In this document: positions 26,048 through 35,655 of the stretch, in pieces
Layout: each line of letters starts with the position of its first letter
How positions within the stretch are numbered: the stretch's first letter is position 1
Assembly (NCBI RefSeq): GCF_001939735.1
Contig: NZ_MJIL01000079.1
Span: 124,370-188,369 of the forward strand
Origin: Photobacterium proteolyticum
GTDB taxonomy: Bacteria > Pseudomonadota > Gammaproteobacteria > Enterobacterales > Vibrionaceae
DNA length: 64,000 nt
Direction of reading: 5' to 3'
Notes under the pieces: model-generated
What the model was told of the DNA's origin: nothing
Databases searched by the model: none
Seen by the model: only the letters and a program-made list of their open reading frames with translations
Translations under genes and position numbers: made by a program

Positions 26048-26749
26048 TTAGTGACTATAGTTAGGGAAGTAGTGCCAAAGTTGCTCGAAATGGCGACTAA
26101 AAGCCTGAACATGACGGCCATCGTCGGTTAAAGTGATATCTTCGGAGTTATACTTCGAAGCACTACGCGTCCAGTTAAAACTGCCGTTAATCAAACGTTC
26201 ACCGTCAAACAAGGCAAATTTATGATGCATATGGTAGCTAGTGTTATCGAGTTTTATCTCGATACCCTGACGGGCAAGGTAGTCGATATCACTACCAACA
26301 TCGTTGATTTTGTCGTTATCGGTAATTATCCGTACCTTAACACCACGCTTATGGGTCGCTAAGATAGCCTCGGTCAAATCATCATCAGCGATAGTAAATA
26401 CACAGATATCGACCGATTTCACAGCCCGTTTTAGCTGATGGCGAATACCATTCACACAACTATTGCCCGGCGAGAACCAAGACTCTGCCAACACCTCGCC
26501 ATCACTGCCGCGCGCCTTGTCCAGCTGCTTGATCACCTGCTCTAGCCACTTCAGCGCCTGCAGGGCATCGCCAGACTCACGAATGATTTGCTGCACCAAG
26601 CTAAAGCTCTGGTTACGCAAATACGATAAGTCATCCGCCTTAAGTTCGGCCGTTGCCAGCTTATCAGCCAGCGCACGGCGCTCCGTGTTATCTAGCTTGT
26701 AGTCTTCAAAACTCTCAATCAGCAGAGTCTGGATATCAAACTTCGTCAC
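26048..26749 (-). CDS. Single-HKD phospholipase D-like nuclease
   Basis: A 233-residue protein. An N-terminal helical part (1-85) with several acidic residues is followed by one phospholipase D domain (about 88-225). The catalytic motif is H175-x-K177-x4-D182 (MHHKFALFD) with the trailing NGSFNWT. One HKD motif per chain means it would act as a dimer, as in the Nuc-type nucleases and cardiolipin hydrolases of this superfamily; DNA, RNA or lipid could be the substrate. I chose the GTG at 26749 because GGAGG lies six bases upstream. It overlaps the end of the ATPase gene by 14 bases, so translation is coupled. Confidence 0.85.
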   Translation of the reverse strand: MTKFDIQTLLIESFEDYKLDNTERRALADKLATAELKADDLSYLRNQSFSLVQQIIRESGDALQALKWLEQVIKQLDKARGSDGEVLAESWFSPGNSCVNGIRHQLKRAVKSVDICVFTIADDDLTEAILATHKRGVKVRIITDNDKINDVGSDIDYLARQGIEIKLDNTSYHMHHKFALFDGERLINGSFNWTRSASKYNSEDITLTDDGRHVQAFSRHFEQLWHYFPNYSH

Positions 26750-29700
26750 CGTTGGCCTCCTTGTTCGAACGATTCGGTGAATGTTGCTCTTGCAGTAGCG
26801 ACTGTGCCACCTTAGTGACACTCTGGTTCAATGCCACCATCTGCTGCACCATCTGTCCGGCGCGATCATCCGAGTCACCCATCTGCTGGCGGCGGTGGTA
26901 ACCGTCTTTAATACTCTGCCAGCGTTGTTGCTGCTCATCGGTCATATCACCACGCAGTTCTGCAAGCTTGAGAAGGTTCTCTTCCGTTCCGGCGGTTAGC
27001 GTCTGGGCTTCACCCTGATAGTGATCCTGAAGCAGGGTTTGAAGCTCTTCATCGGTCATCACCGGCGAGATCTTTTCACCCAGCTTGTTCATGTTCCGGT
27101 ACGAGCCCTGAAGCTTGAACGGTGGTTCAACGCGGTATTCATCCGCCATGGCGGCAGAGGCAATGTACTGCTGATTCACTTTCAGCACGGTTTGCTGCAC
27201 TTTCAGTAGCTTATCGAGAGTTGCAACAATCTCGTTGGCCTCGGTCGACGAATACGGATGGCTAAGATCACTCAGTGCAATGTTCTCCCCTCTCGCCATC
27301 TCGATCATGCTGTACAGATCATTCAGATCCCTTGTCGCCAGCGGCGCCAGAATCGAGTTAGAGGTCAGCGAGTTCTCAATAAAGGACAGCTCAAAGGCCG
27401 CTTTCTGATCAGAGAGCATGTCACCCAAGTTGTAGATATCGGCACGGTTTGCCAGCATATCAGGGATTTTGAAGACATCGCCCGACTCGGTATACGGGTT
27501 ACCGGCCATCACAACGGCAAACTTCTTGCCGCGCATATCGTAGGTTTTGGTTTCGCCTTTCCAGCTACCTTCTACCCGTCGCGTACCATCACACAGCGAA
27601 ATGAACTTCTGCAGGAACTCAGGGTTAGTGTGCTGAATATCATCGAGATACAGCAGAACATTGTTACCCATCTCGAATGCCAGGTTGATCTTCTCGACCT
27701 CACGAGCTGCATTCTGATCTGGGGCATCCTGAGGATCGAGCGAGGTGACCTCATGGCCGATAGACGGGCCATTGATCTTCATAAATACTAAACCGAGTTT
27801 GTGGGCAACGTACTCGATCAGCGTTGTTTTACCGTAACCCGGAGGTGAGATCAGCAATAGCATCCCCATTAAATCGGTTCGCTTGTTGTCTCCCATTGCC
27901 CCCATCTGTTTTGCCAGGTTGTCGCCAATTAGCGGCAAGTAACTGTCACTGATCAGCTTGTTGCGGACAAATGACGTCAGAGGACGCGGCTTGAACTCAC
28001 CCAGGCGAATAGTGTGCTTGGCCTGTTCCAACAAAGCTGCACGCTGCTTCAGGTAGGCATCATATTGCGGGATAGTGTGGCTATCATGATGCTGACAGCG
28101 CTGAAGAAACTCATCCAAGGTAATCGTCAGCGCACCATCTTGGATCCGCTGGTGCTCACCCAGCAAGCCAGTAACTTTGAGCTGTAAGGAGAAATCGACC
28201 GGGCTTAACATTACACGGCTATTGTCGCGAATTGTCGCCAATGCCGCCGCCTCGGTGACAAATGCCTGCCCTTGCTGCTGGTGCTCGCTATAAGCTGTCA
28301 GCCATTGCAGATGATCGGCAAATTCCGATGCATCGGATGATGATTCAGGCAACCAGCCCAAACTCCGGCGAAATGCCAGATAAACATCACACAACTCGAT
28401 AGCATCACGGCTAACCTCAGCCTGCAGTGAAGCTTGCCCCAGAAGGCGGATGGCATAATCGGCACTACGTTCGAGATCGCACGGCACATATTGCGGCAGT
28501 TCTTCTATCAGCGCCTCTTTGAGGGCATCAAATGCCGTCACTGATGAAAGATGCTGTTTCATCAACAAGGCATTGCGAGCCTGCTTGCGCCACTGCTCGA
28601 TATCTTCCTCAATCGTCTCCACCAGCCAGAGCAACGCATTGGCTCTTGATGACTGATCAAAGCGCAGCAATCCAGCCTGCTCATAACATGGCAGCACTGC
28701 CTGCAGAATCTTCTCGGCATCGTGGTCATGCACACCTTTGACGTAACCCTCGCGGTAACGTGGCGCGGCATAGGTCTGGATCAGCTTGAGCAAGGTGTTG
28801 TCTTTGAGCGCCTTAAGCAGCTCTTCTACCGTCAGGTTCTCCTGCTGTTGCTGAGCTGATTTGAGTACGTTGTAGGCAAGGTATTCGGCACGATAGACAT
28901 TGTCGGTCTCTGAAGCCACATCCAGTTTGGCCATCGACTGCAAGTCCAGAAATTCCTGGTTGGTTACCGGTTCATAGTAGTCGGTACCAGAGATATGCAA
29001 GCTCAACGCGCTATCGTGTTCAACTAAACTAAGATCCAGTGCCTGTTGGTTAACGCTAAATCGATGCTTGCCAAGGCGCAGTACTTTACCGCCCTGCTCG
29101 AAAATGTCCTGGTTATCGCGAAGGGAGCGAAGCGCCTGATCCTGTGCAGCCTTAAGGCGACTATCAATCGTATCGGCTTTAACGCTATCACCAAGATCAC
29201 GAATAGACTTAGACAATTGGTGCAGCTTCTGAACCATGTTATCGGTTGCAAAGAAGCTATTAAGTGCCGCGACATCTTCAAAGCGGGCCACCCGCTTCTC
29301 AATACTTTTGAAGGTGACATCCGCCGCCTGATTCAGGTTTTGCACCCGACGTTGCTGCGCGGTGATCAGCTGCTGTTTATGGCCTTCCAGTGTCGACTGG
29401 ATTTCATCACGTTTGGCATAAATTTCAGCCAAAAACTCATCAAAGTCGGCAAATCGTGATTCCAGCTTTTCCAACTGGCCAATCAGTTTCGCCAGTTGTT
29501 CATCGCACTGTTCAGGGGTTTGTGCCTGCTCCATTGCGCTATTAACGGACTGAGCCAACAGCTTGAACTGCGAACTGAACTCGGCTTTCGCCTCGCCACC
29601 ACGCAGTGCCTGATGCTTTTGCTTGAGGCGGGCCGACGTTGCATTCAGCTTGGCGGTCACTTCCGTTGTCAGATCGAGGATACGTGTAGACTGAGTCGGG

Positions 29701-31667
29701 TCATCAGTTTCGATATCAGCAACTTCTTCCGTTACCAATGCCAGATTATTACGGACGCGATCGACACGCTCCTGCAATGCTGCCAGCTCAGTGGTTTTCT
29801 CGGAAGTTAACAGCTGATCATCAATTGACGCGATATCTTGCTTATACGGGAGATAGGCTTTTTCATCTTGCAGCAGATCCAGCAATACCTTGTTGAGATC
29901 CTGCCTGTGATGATCAAGTTGCTCCTGTAGTTCAAGCACCTGATCTTCAGGCATATAGCGATGATCGCGCAATGCCATCACATTGCCCACTTCCGCTTTT
30001 AGCTGGGCGAGCAAATCCAGCAGGGTATTGGCTTCATCACGGGGCGCCAGTTTCAGGCTACCCACCAGCTCAGTCACTTTTTCCTGCTGCCGGGCCATAG
30101 CAGTTTCAGCATGCTGCTGGAGCTGGCGAACTTTGGCGAACTCATCGATGATGAGATCAGCCGTTGCCATTAGCTGACTTACCGCATCACCAAGGCCGAG
30201 CGCTGTCGCATTGCTTAGCCAGTCATAGGTATCCAGTGTTGTCTGACAGGTTTTAAGCAGCGCTTCATAGGCGGTTTGGCTTACTTCTTCGCTTTGCGCC
30301 AGCTGACAGATAGACAACAGCGACGAAAGCGCGCGGACTAACTCGGCGTTACCCAGGTTGACCAGAAACGGATCCGCCCCTTCCCTGTTTGTCTGGGTGT
30401 AGTTTTCTATATCGGTGAACGGCGTCTGCCAGATCCGCAGCGGGTGGATGGTCGAGGCCTCGGCATTCTCGGATACCCGGAACATCAGCATGCGACCATC
30501 GGGATACACACTATAACCATGGCTGTGCATCGGCGCGGAAAATGCCTTCTCAATCAGGTTATAGGTGTAGATAACGTAGGAGCCTTTCTCGACATCAAAG
30601 AAGAAATAGAGAATATCTTCGCCATTTGGCGAGGTCACCTGCTTGAAGAAATGCAGCTCTTGCCATGATTCCTCGAAGCTCTTGCTCTCACCGTTAGCCA
30701 GTACATAACCATGAGAGTATAAAATACCGTGATTTTCCGGCAGTTCCTTGCCACTGACACCGATGGCATCTGCTCTGACAACTTGCAGGTTCAGCGAGTT
30801 ATAAATGAAATAGCGATACTCTTTTTCCCGGTTCGGCAGCATTTTCAGCAAGATCAAATCGCCGACTTCAGCATAGGCGATCTCGGCATCGGCGATGGTC
30901 TGATAGGCATCATCAACCGGTTCGTCGTAGATCCCCTGTCCTTCTTCGGTATTATTTTCGACCTTGATGGTCAGGTCGCCGCCGACACACTCGACAAACA
31001 GACGATCTTTAATCGATACATGCGGGTGTTCGCCGCTGATGTGATCGTCGCGGGTTGTCATCACCCATTCAAAATCATGCTGCTGGGCAGAAGCAAGTGC
31101 TCGCTGGCCCTGAGCATCGAGATATCGCACCGAGTCCTTGCCGATTTCAAACCGGAACACTTTACGGTCTTCCGCCCGCATCCCAATTTGAAACGCCAGA
31201 TACAGAATATTTTCCTGGCGGGAGATTTGCGATAAGCGAGCATCTTTGTAGTAGGTAAACAGCTCGGTAAATTCGTGGCTGAACTGGGGGTCGCTAAGAA
31301 ATGAGTCTTCAAGCCCTACCGGGTCCATTCGGAATGTGCCGTCATTCTCAGACAGGGTATACAAACCAAATACATCATTCAGAGCGGGCGCTGTTTTAAG
31401 CCCCATGAATACCTGATAGCCGAACAGCAACTGGCCATTTACCTGGGCCATGTCGACCGGAATACTTCGGCTATCGGTCTGAACATTGGCTTTGCCGGTT
31501 AGCGAGAACTCACTGCCGCCAAAGGTTTCCTGACGCTTTTGATTAAATGTCTGCGCCAGAGATTTTAATGCATCACCTTGCTGGGAAAGCCGGGATTTAA
31601 GAACTTCATAGGCCCCAGCTTCGCCAACAGCTTTATCAATTGCACTATCAGTCGTAGTTTCTGTCAC
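26736..31667 (-). CDS. Giant coiled-coil AAA ATPase (DNA-repair ATPase-like, DUF3686 type)
   Basis: About 1640 residues. Residues 60-450 form a beta-rich, propeller-like region (FGLYTLSENDGTFRMDPVG and repeated strand patterns) that I take to be DUF3686. Residues 460-840 are long coiled coils. The C-terminal AAA module has Walker A PPGYGKTTL (about residue 1276), Walker B NNVLLYLDD (about 1337) and a sensor-like VVMAGNPYTESGD block. The family is annotated as DNA-repair ATPase by similarity, with no demonstrated reaction. I place the start at the GTG at 31667, with AGGA nine bases upstream; a TTG at 31676 is too close to it. It lies between flotillin and phospholipase D genes. Confidence 0.8.
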   Translation of the reverse strand: MTETTTDSAIDKAVGEAGAYEVLKSRLSQQGDALKSLAQTFNQKRQETFGGSEFSLTGKANVQTDSRSIPVDMAQVNGQLLFGYQVFMGLKTAPALNDVFGLYTLSENDGTFRMDPVGLEDSFLSDPQFSHEFTELFTYYKDARLSQISRQENILYLAFQIGMRAEDRKVFRFEIGKDSVRYLDAQGQRALASAQQHDFEWVMTTRDDHISGEHPHVSIKDRLFVECVGGDLTIKVENNTEEGQGIYDEPVDDAYQTIADAEIAYAEVGDLILLKMLPNREKEYRYFIYNSLNLQVVRADAIGVSGKELPENHGILYSHGYVLANGESKSFEESWQELHFFKQVTSPNGEDILYFFFDVEKGSYVIYTYNLIEKAFSAPMHSHGYSVYPDGRMLMFRVSENAEASTIHPLRIWQTPFTDIENYTQTNREGADPFLVNLGNAELVRALSSLLSICQLAQSEEVSQTAYEALLKTCQTTLDTYDWLSNATALGLGDAVSQLMATADLIIDEFAKVRQLQQHAETAMARQQEKVTELVGSLKLAPRDEANTLLDLLAQLKAEVGNVMALRDHRYMPEDQVLELQEQLDHHRQDLNKVLLDLLQDEKAYLPYKQDIASIDDQLLTSEKTTELAALQERVDRVRNNLALVTEEVADIETDDPTQSTRILDLTTEVTAKLNATSARLKQKHQALRGGEAKAEFSSQFKLLAQSVNSAMEQAQTPEQCDEQLAKLIGQLEKLESRFADFDEFLAEIYAKRDEIQSTLEGHKQQLITAQQRRVQNLNQAADVTFKSIEKRVARFEDVAALNSFFATDNMVQKLHQLSKSIRDLGDSVKADTIDSRLKAAQDQALRSLRDNQDIFEQGGKVLRLGKHRFSVNQQALDLSLVEHDSALSLHISGTDYYEPVTNQEFLDLQSMAKLDVASETDNVYRAEYLAYNVLKSAQQQQENLTVEELLKALKDNTLLKLIQTYAAPRYREGYVKGVHDHDAEKILQAVLPCYEQAGLLRFDQSSRANALLWLVETIEEDIEQWRKQARNALLMKQHLSSVTAFDALKEALIEELPQYVPCDLERSADYAIRLLGQASLQAEVSRDAIELCDVYLAFRRSLGWLPESSSDASEFADHLQWLTAYSEHQQQGQAFVTEAAALATIRDNSRVMLSPVDFSLQLKVTGLLGEHQRIQDGALTITLDEFLQRCQHHDSHTIPQYDAYLKQRAALLEQAKHTIRLGEFKPRPLTSFVRNKLISDSYLPLIGDNLAKQMGAMGDNKRTDLMGMLLLISPPGYGKTTLIEYVAHKLGLVFMKINGPSIGHEVTSLDPQDAPDQNAAREVEKINLAFEMGNNVLLYLDDIQHTNPEFLQKFISLCDGTRRVEGSWKGETKTYDMRGKKFAVVMAGNPYTESGDVFKIPDMLANRADIYNLGDMLSDQKAAFELSFIENSLTSNSILAPLATRDLNDLYSMIEMARGENIALSDLSHPYSSTEANEIVATLDKLLKVQQTVLKVNQQYIASAAMADEYRVEPPFKLQGSYRNMNKLGEKISPVMTDEELQTLLQDHYQGEAQTLTAGTEENLLKLAELRGDMTDEQQQRWQSIKDGYHRRQQMGDSDDRAGQMVQQMVALNQSVTKVAQSLLQEQHSPNRSNKEANGDEV

Positions 31668-31682
31668 TTTACTCAATCCTTG

Positions 31683-31743
31683 AACCCCCCTCAGGCATTA
31701 AGTCTCAAGCCTCAAGCCTCAAGCCTCAAGTCCTAGGGGGGTT
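31683..31743. repeat. Heptamer tandem repeat enclosed in a GC hairpin
   Basis: Three exact copies of AGCCTCA (31708-31728), preceded by one variant (AGTCTCA, 31701) and followed by a partial copy. The array is flanked by arms AACCCCCCTCAGG (31683-31695) and CCTAGGGGGGTT (31732-31743) that pair with one bulge. It sits between the flotillin and ATPase genes. The hairpin may moderate read-through, and the repeat number is likely to vary between strains. Confidence 0.75.
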
Positions 31744-31752
31744 GCCTGTCAG

Positions 31753-33846
31753 TTAACTATCAAGCGAGCTATCTGTTTTAGCTGATAACTTTTCTTTCAG
31801 CGTCGATAGCAAGTCAGCTGGGCTGTTGGCCGAATTCAGCAGATTCGCAATGGCGATATTGCTGATATCGTTAGATTTGAGTTCAGTGTTTTCAAGAATA
31901 TCTTTCAGATCCTGCGGCAGGCTGCGATTACCGTTCATGTACTCGCTAACCAATGGCGACAAGACCTCAGACTCGCTAAAGCGATTATCCAGCGCAGCTG
32001 AATCGATCACCGTACGGCGAATCTGCTCCATACCTTCACCACCGAACAGCTTAATATCCGCTGCTGCCAGTGCCTGAGCCAGCGCTTTCGCACTTTCGGA
32101 CGACACTTCCTGCTGGGCGTTAATACGGGCAATTTCCAGATCTTTCTGCTGCTGAAGCTGCATCACCCACTTGTCGTGCTCACGTGTCTGATCGTCATAC
32201 TGGCGCGCTGCCTCGAAGCGAGCAGTCTGAGCTTCGGCTTCTGCCAAACCTTTCGCACGCAGTGCTTCTGCTTCCGCCTCACCGGCAGATTGCAGTGCAA
32301 AGGCTTCGGCTTCACCCGTTTCCTTAATCGCTACAGCACGTTCGCGTTCTACTTCAACCTCGGCCAAGCCTGTGGCACTGATCTGTTCTTTCTCAGCCTG
32401 CGCCATACGCTCTTTCGCAGCCGCTTCACGATCCTGCTTAACAAATTCCGCTTCTGCCTGCTTGGTCTGCACAGCATATTCAGCTTCGGCAATGCGCGTT
32501 TTCACAGCCAGCTCATTCTCGGCATCACGGGTACGGATCTTAATTTCCGCTTCGTTTTCAATAAGCAGCTTGTCAGCCTGTTCTTTGGCTGCTTCTTTCT
32601 CGGCTTTCGCCGCCACCAGCAATTCAAGCTGTTTGGCTTCTGCTTCTGCCTCGGCTTCAATCATCCGGACTTTCTTCTGGCGGTTAACCTGCTCTGTGGC
32701 ACGCAGGTTCTCTGTCTCTTCTTCCTCGCGAGCAATCTTACGTTCAATCTCAACACGCTGGGAGCGAGTTTCCGCCACCGACTTCATCGCCTCTTCGACG
32801 GTGGTCTCTTTATCCATCTCTTTCTGCGCAACTTCCGCTGCCGTTCTGACTTTTTCAGTTTCTACTGCCCGGCTCAGCTCTTCTTGCTGAATAGCAACCT
32901 GACGCTGGTTGGCAATACGAGTCATCTCGACTTCCATCTCGACCGACTCTTTCCTCTTCGAGACTTCTTCTTCTGTCTCTAGCTGAGCCAGACGAGTAAT
33001 ACGCTCGTACTCCTGACGCTTTTCTTCAGCCAGTGCCTGCTCTTGTGCCTTGATAATATCGACCTCACGCTGGGTACGGGCGATACTTTCTTTTTCCTGC
33101 TTGTCGAGTTGCAGACGGTTGGCTTCTGCTTCGACATTTTTCTTCTTGATCGAGGTTTGCTCATCCTGACGGATCGCATTGGTTTCCGTGTTTTTCACCG
33201 ATGTGATCGAGGAGATCTTACGGATCCCTTCAACATCCAAAATGTTGTTAGGATCGTGCGCTTCCAGCGCCGTTTGATCGACCTTGTCGATAACCACATC
33301 GTAAATTTTGAAGCCATCCATCTCGCTGCCGATCACTGTGACTACGGCATCACGGAACGCACGGCGGTTCGTCAGCAGTTCTTCAAATCCAAATTGCTTC
33401 ACGGCTGTCTTCAATGCTTCGGAGAATTTCGGCTGGAAGTGTTCTTTCAGGCGCTCCGGGTTTGATGCACCGATGGTGGTAAATAGCTTGGCGACACGAA
33501 TAATGTCATCTTCTTCGTGGTTGACACCAATATAGAAATCGACTTTTAAGTCAGCACGAATGTTGTCTTTACAATGCAGGCCTTCGTATTCTTCACCTTC
33601 CTGATCTTTGCGACCGCTGCGAACCACCGAAATCTTCTTACGGGTGATGTCCATATATTCCGCACGGTTAACGACCGGCCAGACGAACGTACCAGTCAGA
33701 GAGGCACGGGTACGATCAACGCCGTTGATGATCAGGGCTTCACCTTCGTTGCGAACTTTACGATAGCGTGAGGTCAGGAATAGCAAGATCACCAAAACAA
33801 TTCCAATACCAGCAAGAATAAACATCATGCTTGGAGACAAAACCAT
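31753..33846 (-). CDS. Flotillin-like SPFH/Band 7 protein (YqiK type)
   Basis: A 697-residue membrane-anchored protein. One N-terminal membrane helix (about 5-26) is followed by the SPFH domain (30-220: ISVVRSGRKDQEGEEYEG, DVVIDKVDQTALEAHDP). A long charged coiled coil with repeated AEAEA and QA.AE patterns then runs from about 225 to 590. A C-terminal helical oligomerisation region (600-697) closes the protein. Flotillins scaffold membrane microdomains. It is longer than E. coli YqiK (about 550), with the extra length in the coiled coil. AAGGAG precedes the ATG. The upstream gene encodes its usual YqiJ partner; downstream lies the giant ATPase. Confidence 0.9.
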   Translation of the reverse strand: MVLSPSMMFILAGIGIVLVILLFLTSRYRKVRNEGEALIINGVDRTRASLTGTFVWPVVNRAEYMDITRKKISVVRSGRKDQEGEEYEGLHCKDNIRADLKVDFYIGVNHEEDDIIRVAKLFTTIGASNPERLKEHFQPKFSEALKTAVKQFGFEELLTNRRAFRDAVVTVIGSEMDGFKIYDVVIDKVDQTALEAHDPNNILDVEGIRKISSITSVKNTETNAIRQDEQTSIKKKNVEAEANRLQLDKQEKESIARTQREVDIIKAQEQALAEEKRQEYERITRLAQLETEEEVSKRKESVEMEVEMTRIANQRQVAIQQEELSRAVETEKVRTAAEVAQKEMDKETTVEEAMKSVAETRSQRVEIERKIAREEEETENLRATEQVNRQKKVRMIEAEAEAEAKQLELLVAAKAEKEAAKEQADKLLIENEAEIKIRTRDAENELAVKTRIAEAEYAVQTKQAEAEFVKQDREAAAKERMAQAEKEQISATGLAEVEVERERAVAIKETGEAEAFALQSAGEAEAEALRAKGLAEAEAQTARFEAARQYDDQTREHDKWVMQLQQQKDLEIARINAQQEVSSESAKALAQALAAADIKLFGGEGMEQIRRTVIDSAALDNRFSESEVLSPLVSEYMNGNRSLPQDLKDILENTELKSNDISNIAIANLLNSANSPADLLSTLKEKLSAKTDSSLDS

Positions 33847-33883
33847 CGGACAACTCCTTTGTAAACTTAATAAATAATATAAG

Positions 33884-33910
33884 CCGTTAGCCTGTTATTC
33901 AGGCCAACGG
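33884..33910. repeat. Hairpin between yqiJ-like and flotillin genes
   Basis: CCGTTAGCCTG / CAGGCCAACGG pair with one mismatch around a 5-base loop in the 101-base gap. No U tract follows. It could protect RNA ends or set relative expression of the two genes. Confidence 0.4.
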
Positions 33911-33947
33911 TGTAATGGGTAGGCTAGAAGCAAATAAAGGCAAGAAA

Positions 33948-34556
33948 CTAAATCTTGGCGACCAGGTATTTTTCCAGGCTTGGGTGTTTCGAGATGATGA
34001 CGACTTCATCGCCGTAGTGAATATCACCCTCTCCCTCAATATAGGCATCTAACTGAATTTCATTTCCGTCCTGGCGGATCACAACCTCGCCATGCTCTGC
34101 AGAGATCTGGTTGCTGCGGACACTGGCTCTCATCCCTTCATAGCTAATTTTGGCGAATGCATTTTTGGCATTGAACACCGGCCCTAGCGGCTTAAGTACA
34201 AAGGCAGAAATATGAAGAGACAGGTAATAGATAACAAACAGTGCCGGCACGGTAACCGCGTAAAAAACAGCACCAGAAAGCAGGCCAAACAGATATTGAT
34301 CGAGGTAATACGTCAGCACCACCGCAAAGAAGCTACTCACCGTCAGTGCTACAGGCAATGGAACCTGAGAAACAATTGGCGGCAGCATTAACTTGGCTGA
34401 CCAGCCCGAATCCAAATCCACGCCATCTGCATCGCCGAGGCTGCCGTCAGACAAATCAAAGATCAGGTCGATGAGCATCAATCCGAAAAAGAGACAGAAA
34501 GGAACAGAGAAGATAACGACAGGATAGGACAACAGGGCATTAATGAACGCAGACAT
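33948..34556 (-). CDS. YqiJ-like NfeD/OB-fold membrane protein
   Basis: A 202-residue protein with three hydrophobic segments (about 10-33, 65-88 and 90-118). A soluble C-terminal beta domain of OB-fold type follows (about 130-200: GMRASVRSNQISAEHGEVVIRQDG begins it). This matches the YqiJ/NfeD-like partners that sit beside flotillin genes in many bacteria and are thought to interact with them at the membrane. It is the first gene of the five-gene cluster, so the operon promoter should lie in the 365-base gap to its right. Confidence 0.82.
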   Translation of the reverse strand: MSAFINALLSYPVVIFSVPFCLFFGLMLIDLIFDLSDGSLGDADGVDLDSGWSAKLMLPPIVSQVPLPVALTVSSFFAVVLTYYLDQYLFGLLSGAVFYAVTVPALFVIYYLSLHISAFVLKPLGPVFNAKNAFAKISYEGMRASVRSNQISAEHGEVVIRQDGNEIQLDAYIEGEGDIHYGDEVVIISKHPSLEKYLVAKI

Positions 34557-34921
34557 TAATAGACAAACCTCAACAGATAAAGCCCAACTATCAAGACATA
34601 ATATGCAACTCTCTATTCCCCAACAAGATGATTATGATGGCGACAGGCATTTTTGCGGTTTAGCTCACAGCGCGCAAACTTAAATAAAAACAATAACTAC
34701 CATAAAAAAAGTGCTCAATATTTCACCACTCTTTCTATAGCGTTAACTCCATCCAGCAGCAATAGCGTATAACGCATAAAATTCACTTAGTCATAATTAG
34801 TACAAAAAACCACCAAAGAATAATACCGCGGAAATATCAACCAATTTATTGACATCAATTATTCTATTCGACTGAATTTGGAGGTAGAATCCAGCCCTTC
34901 TTTCTGAACAGCACCTTGATA
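34557..34921. other. Divergent intergenic region between yqiJ-like and LysE genes
   Basis: No gene seen; AT-rich. A TTGACA at 34849-34854 is a candidate -35 box for the rightward exporter gene, with only a weak -10. A GGAGG at 34880 has no start codon at useful distance. No clear promoter elements were found for the leftward cluster. Confidence 0.4.
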
Positions 34922-35560
34922 ATGATAGATTTCACCGTACTGCCGGTATACCTGACGGCGGTAGTCGCCCTATTACTTATGCCCGGACCGGATATGTTAC
35001 TGATCGCCAGCTCTAGCCTGAGCTATGGCAAAAAAGTCGGCGTATTTGCAAGCCTTGGTAATGCCACCTCTGGTGTCGTACTGACCATTCTTGCCGCAAT
35101 GGGCGTTTCAGCACTGATCGCCATGAACCCTATTGCCCTTCAGGGCCTGCGCCTGCTAGGTGGTGCCTACCTGCTTAAAATGGGCTGGGACTGTATGCGC
35201 ACCAACCCGGCAGATGCACCGGATGTCGAACATACTTCAGGCCTGGCTAAAACTCTCTACCGCCGCGCCGTGATCAGTAACCTGCTAAACCCAAAAGCAC
35301 TGATCTTCTTTGTCCTTTTCCTGCCACAGTTTGTCTCGGGCCAGGTTTCGGCGTCATCGGGCGAACAAATGCTGGTACTTGGACTGTTACTGAATGTGCT
35401 CGGACTGCTGTTTAACCTGTTCCTGGTCACTATGGTCGGCAGCCTGGGACAGCCTTTGCTTAAAAATGAAAAATTCAGAACCAACCAGCACAAATTTATG
35501 GGGCTGGTGTTCTTTGTTCTGGCTATCTGGCTTTTGGCCTCACAGTTACCGACAGCCTAA
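34922..35560 (+). CDS. LysE/RhtB family amino-acid exporter
   Basis: A 212-residue inner-membrane protein with six predicted hydrophobic segments. The N-terminal block LLMPGPDMLLIASSSLSYG is the signature of the RhtB/LysE family (threonine, homoserine, leucine efflux), and ISNLLNPKALIFFVLFLPQFV matches the central conserved stretch. Substrate cannot be told. I take the ATG at 34922 as start; a TTG two codons earlier is possible and neither has a strong ribosome site. It converges on the DUF1349 gene. Confidence 0.88.
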   Translation: MIDFTVLPVYLTAVVALLLMPGPDMLLIASSSLSYGKKVGVFASLGNATSGVVLTILAAMGVSALIAMNPIALQGLRLLGGAYLLKMGWDCMRTNPADAPDVEHTSGLAKTLYRRAVISNLLNPKALIFFVLFLPQFVSGQVSASSGEQMLVLGLLLNVLGLLFNLFLVTMVGSLGQPLLKNEKFRTNQHKFMGLVFFVLAIWLLASQLPTA

Positions 35561-35585
35561 CCAGAACCTGCTCTTACCTATATAC

Positions 35586-35626
35586 AAAAACACCTCGGCC
35601 AGATATCTGGTCGAGGTGTTTTTTTA
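35586..35626. terminator. Bidirectional terminator between the exporter and trehalose operon
   Basis: Inverted repeat AAAACACCTCG.CCAGATA / TATCTGG.CGAGGTGTTTT with seven T residues on the right and A residues on the left. It ends both converging transcripts. Confidence 0.9.
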
Positions 35627-35655
35627 TCTATCTCTAGATATAAACAAGCACTGAG

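Noticed and set aside
26750-26821. N-terminal extension of the phospholipase D-like protein
   Set aside because: The GTG at 26749 has GGAGG at good distance; the extension is basic and unrelated to the domain.
27258-27791. A 177-codon + strand frame opposite the giant ATPase
   Set aside because: It overlaps the AAA module, which shows intact Walker motifs on the other strand. The frame has no ribosome site.
30729-31235. A 168-codon + strand frame opposite the ATPase N-terminus
   Set aside because: Antisense shadow, no motif or ribosome site.
31701-31733. Possible CRISPR-like array
   Set aside because: Units are seven bases with no spacers; it is a simple tandem repeat.
32176-32982. A 268-codon + strand frame opposite the flotillin gene
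   Set aside because: It is an antisense shadow of the Glu/Ala-rich coiled coil, giving a Phe/Leu-rich product with no motif.
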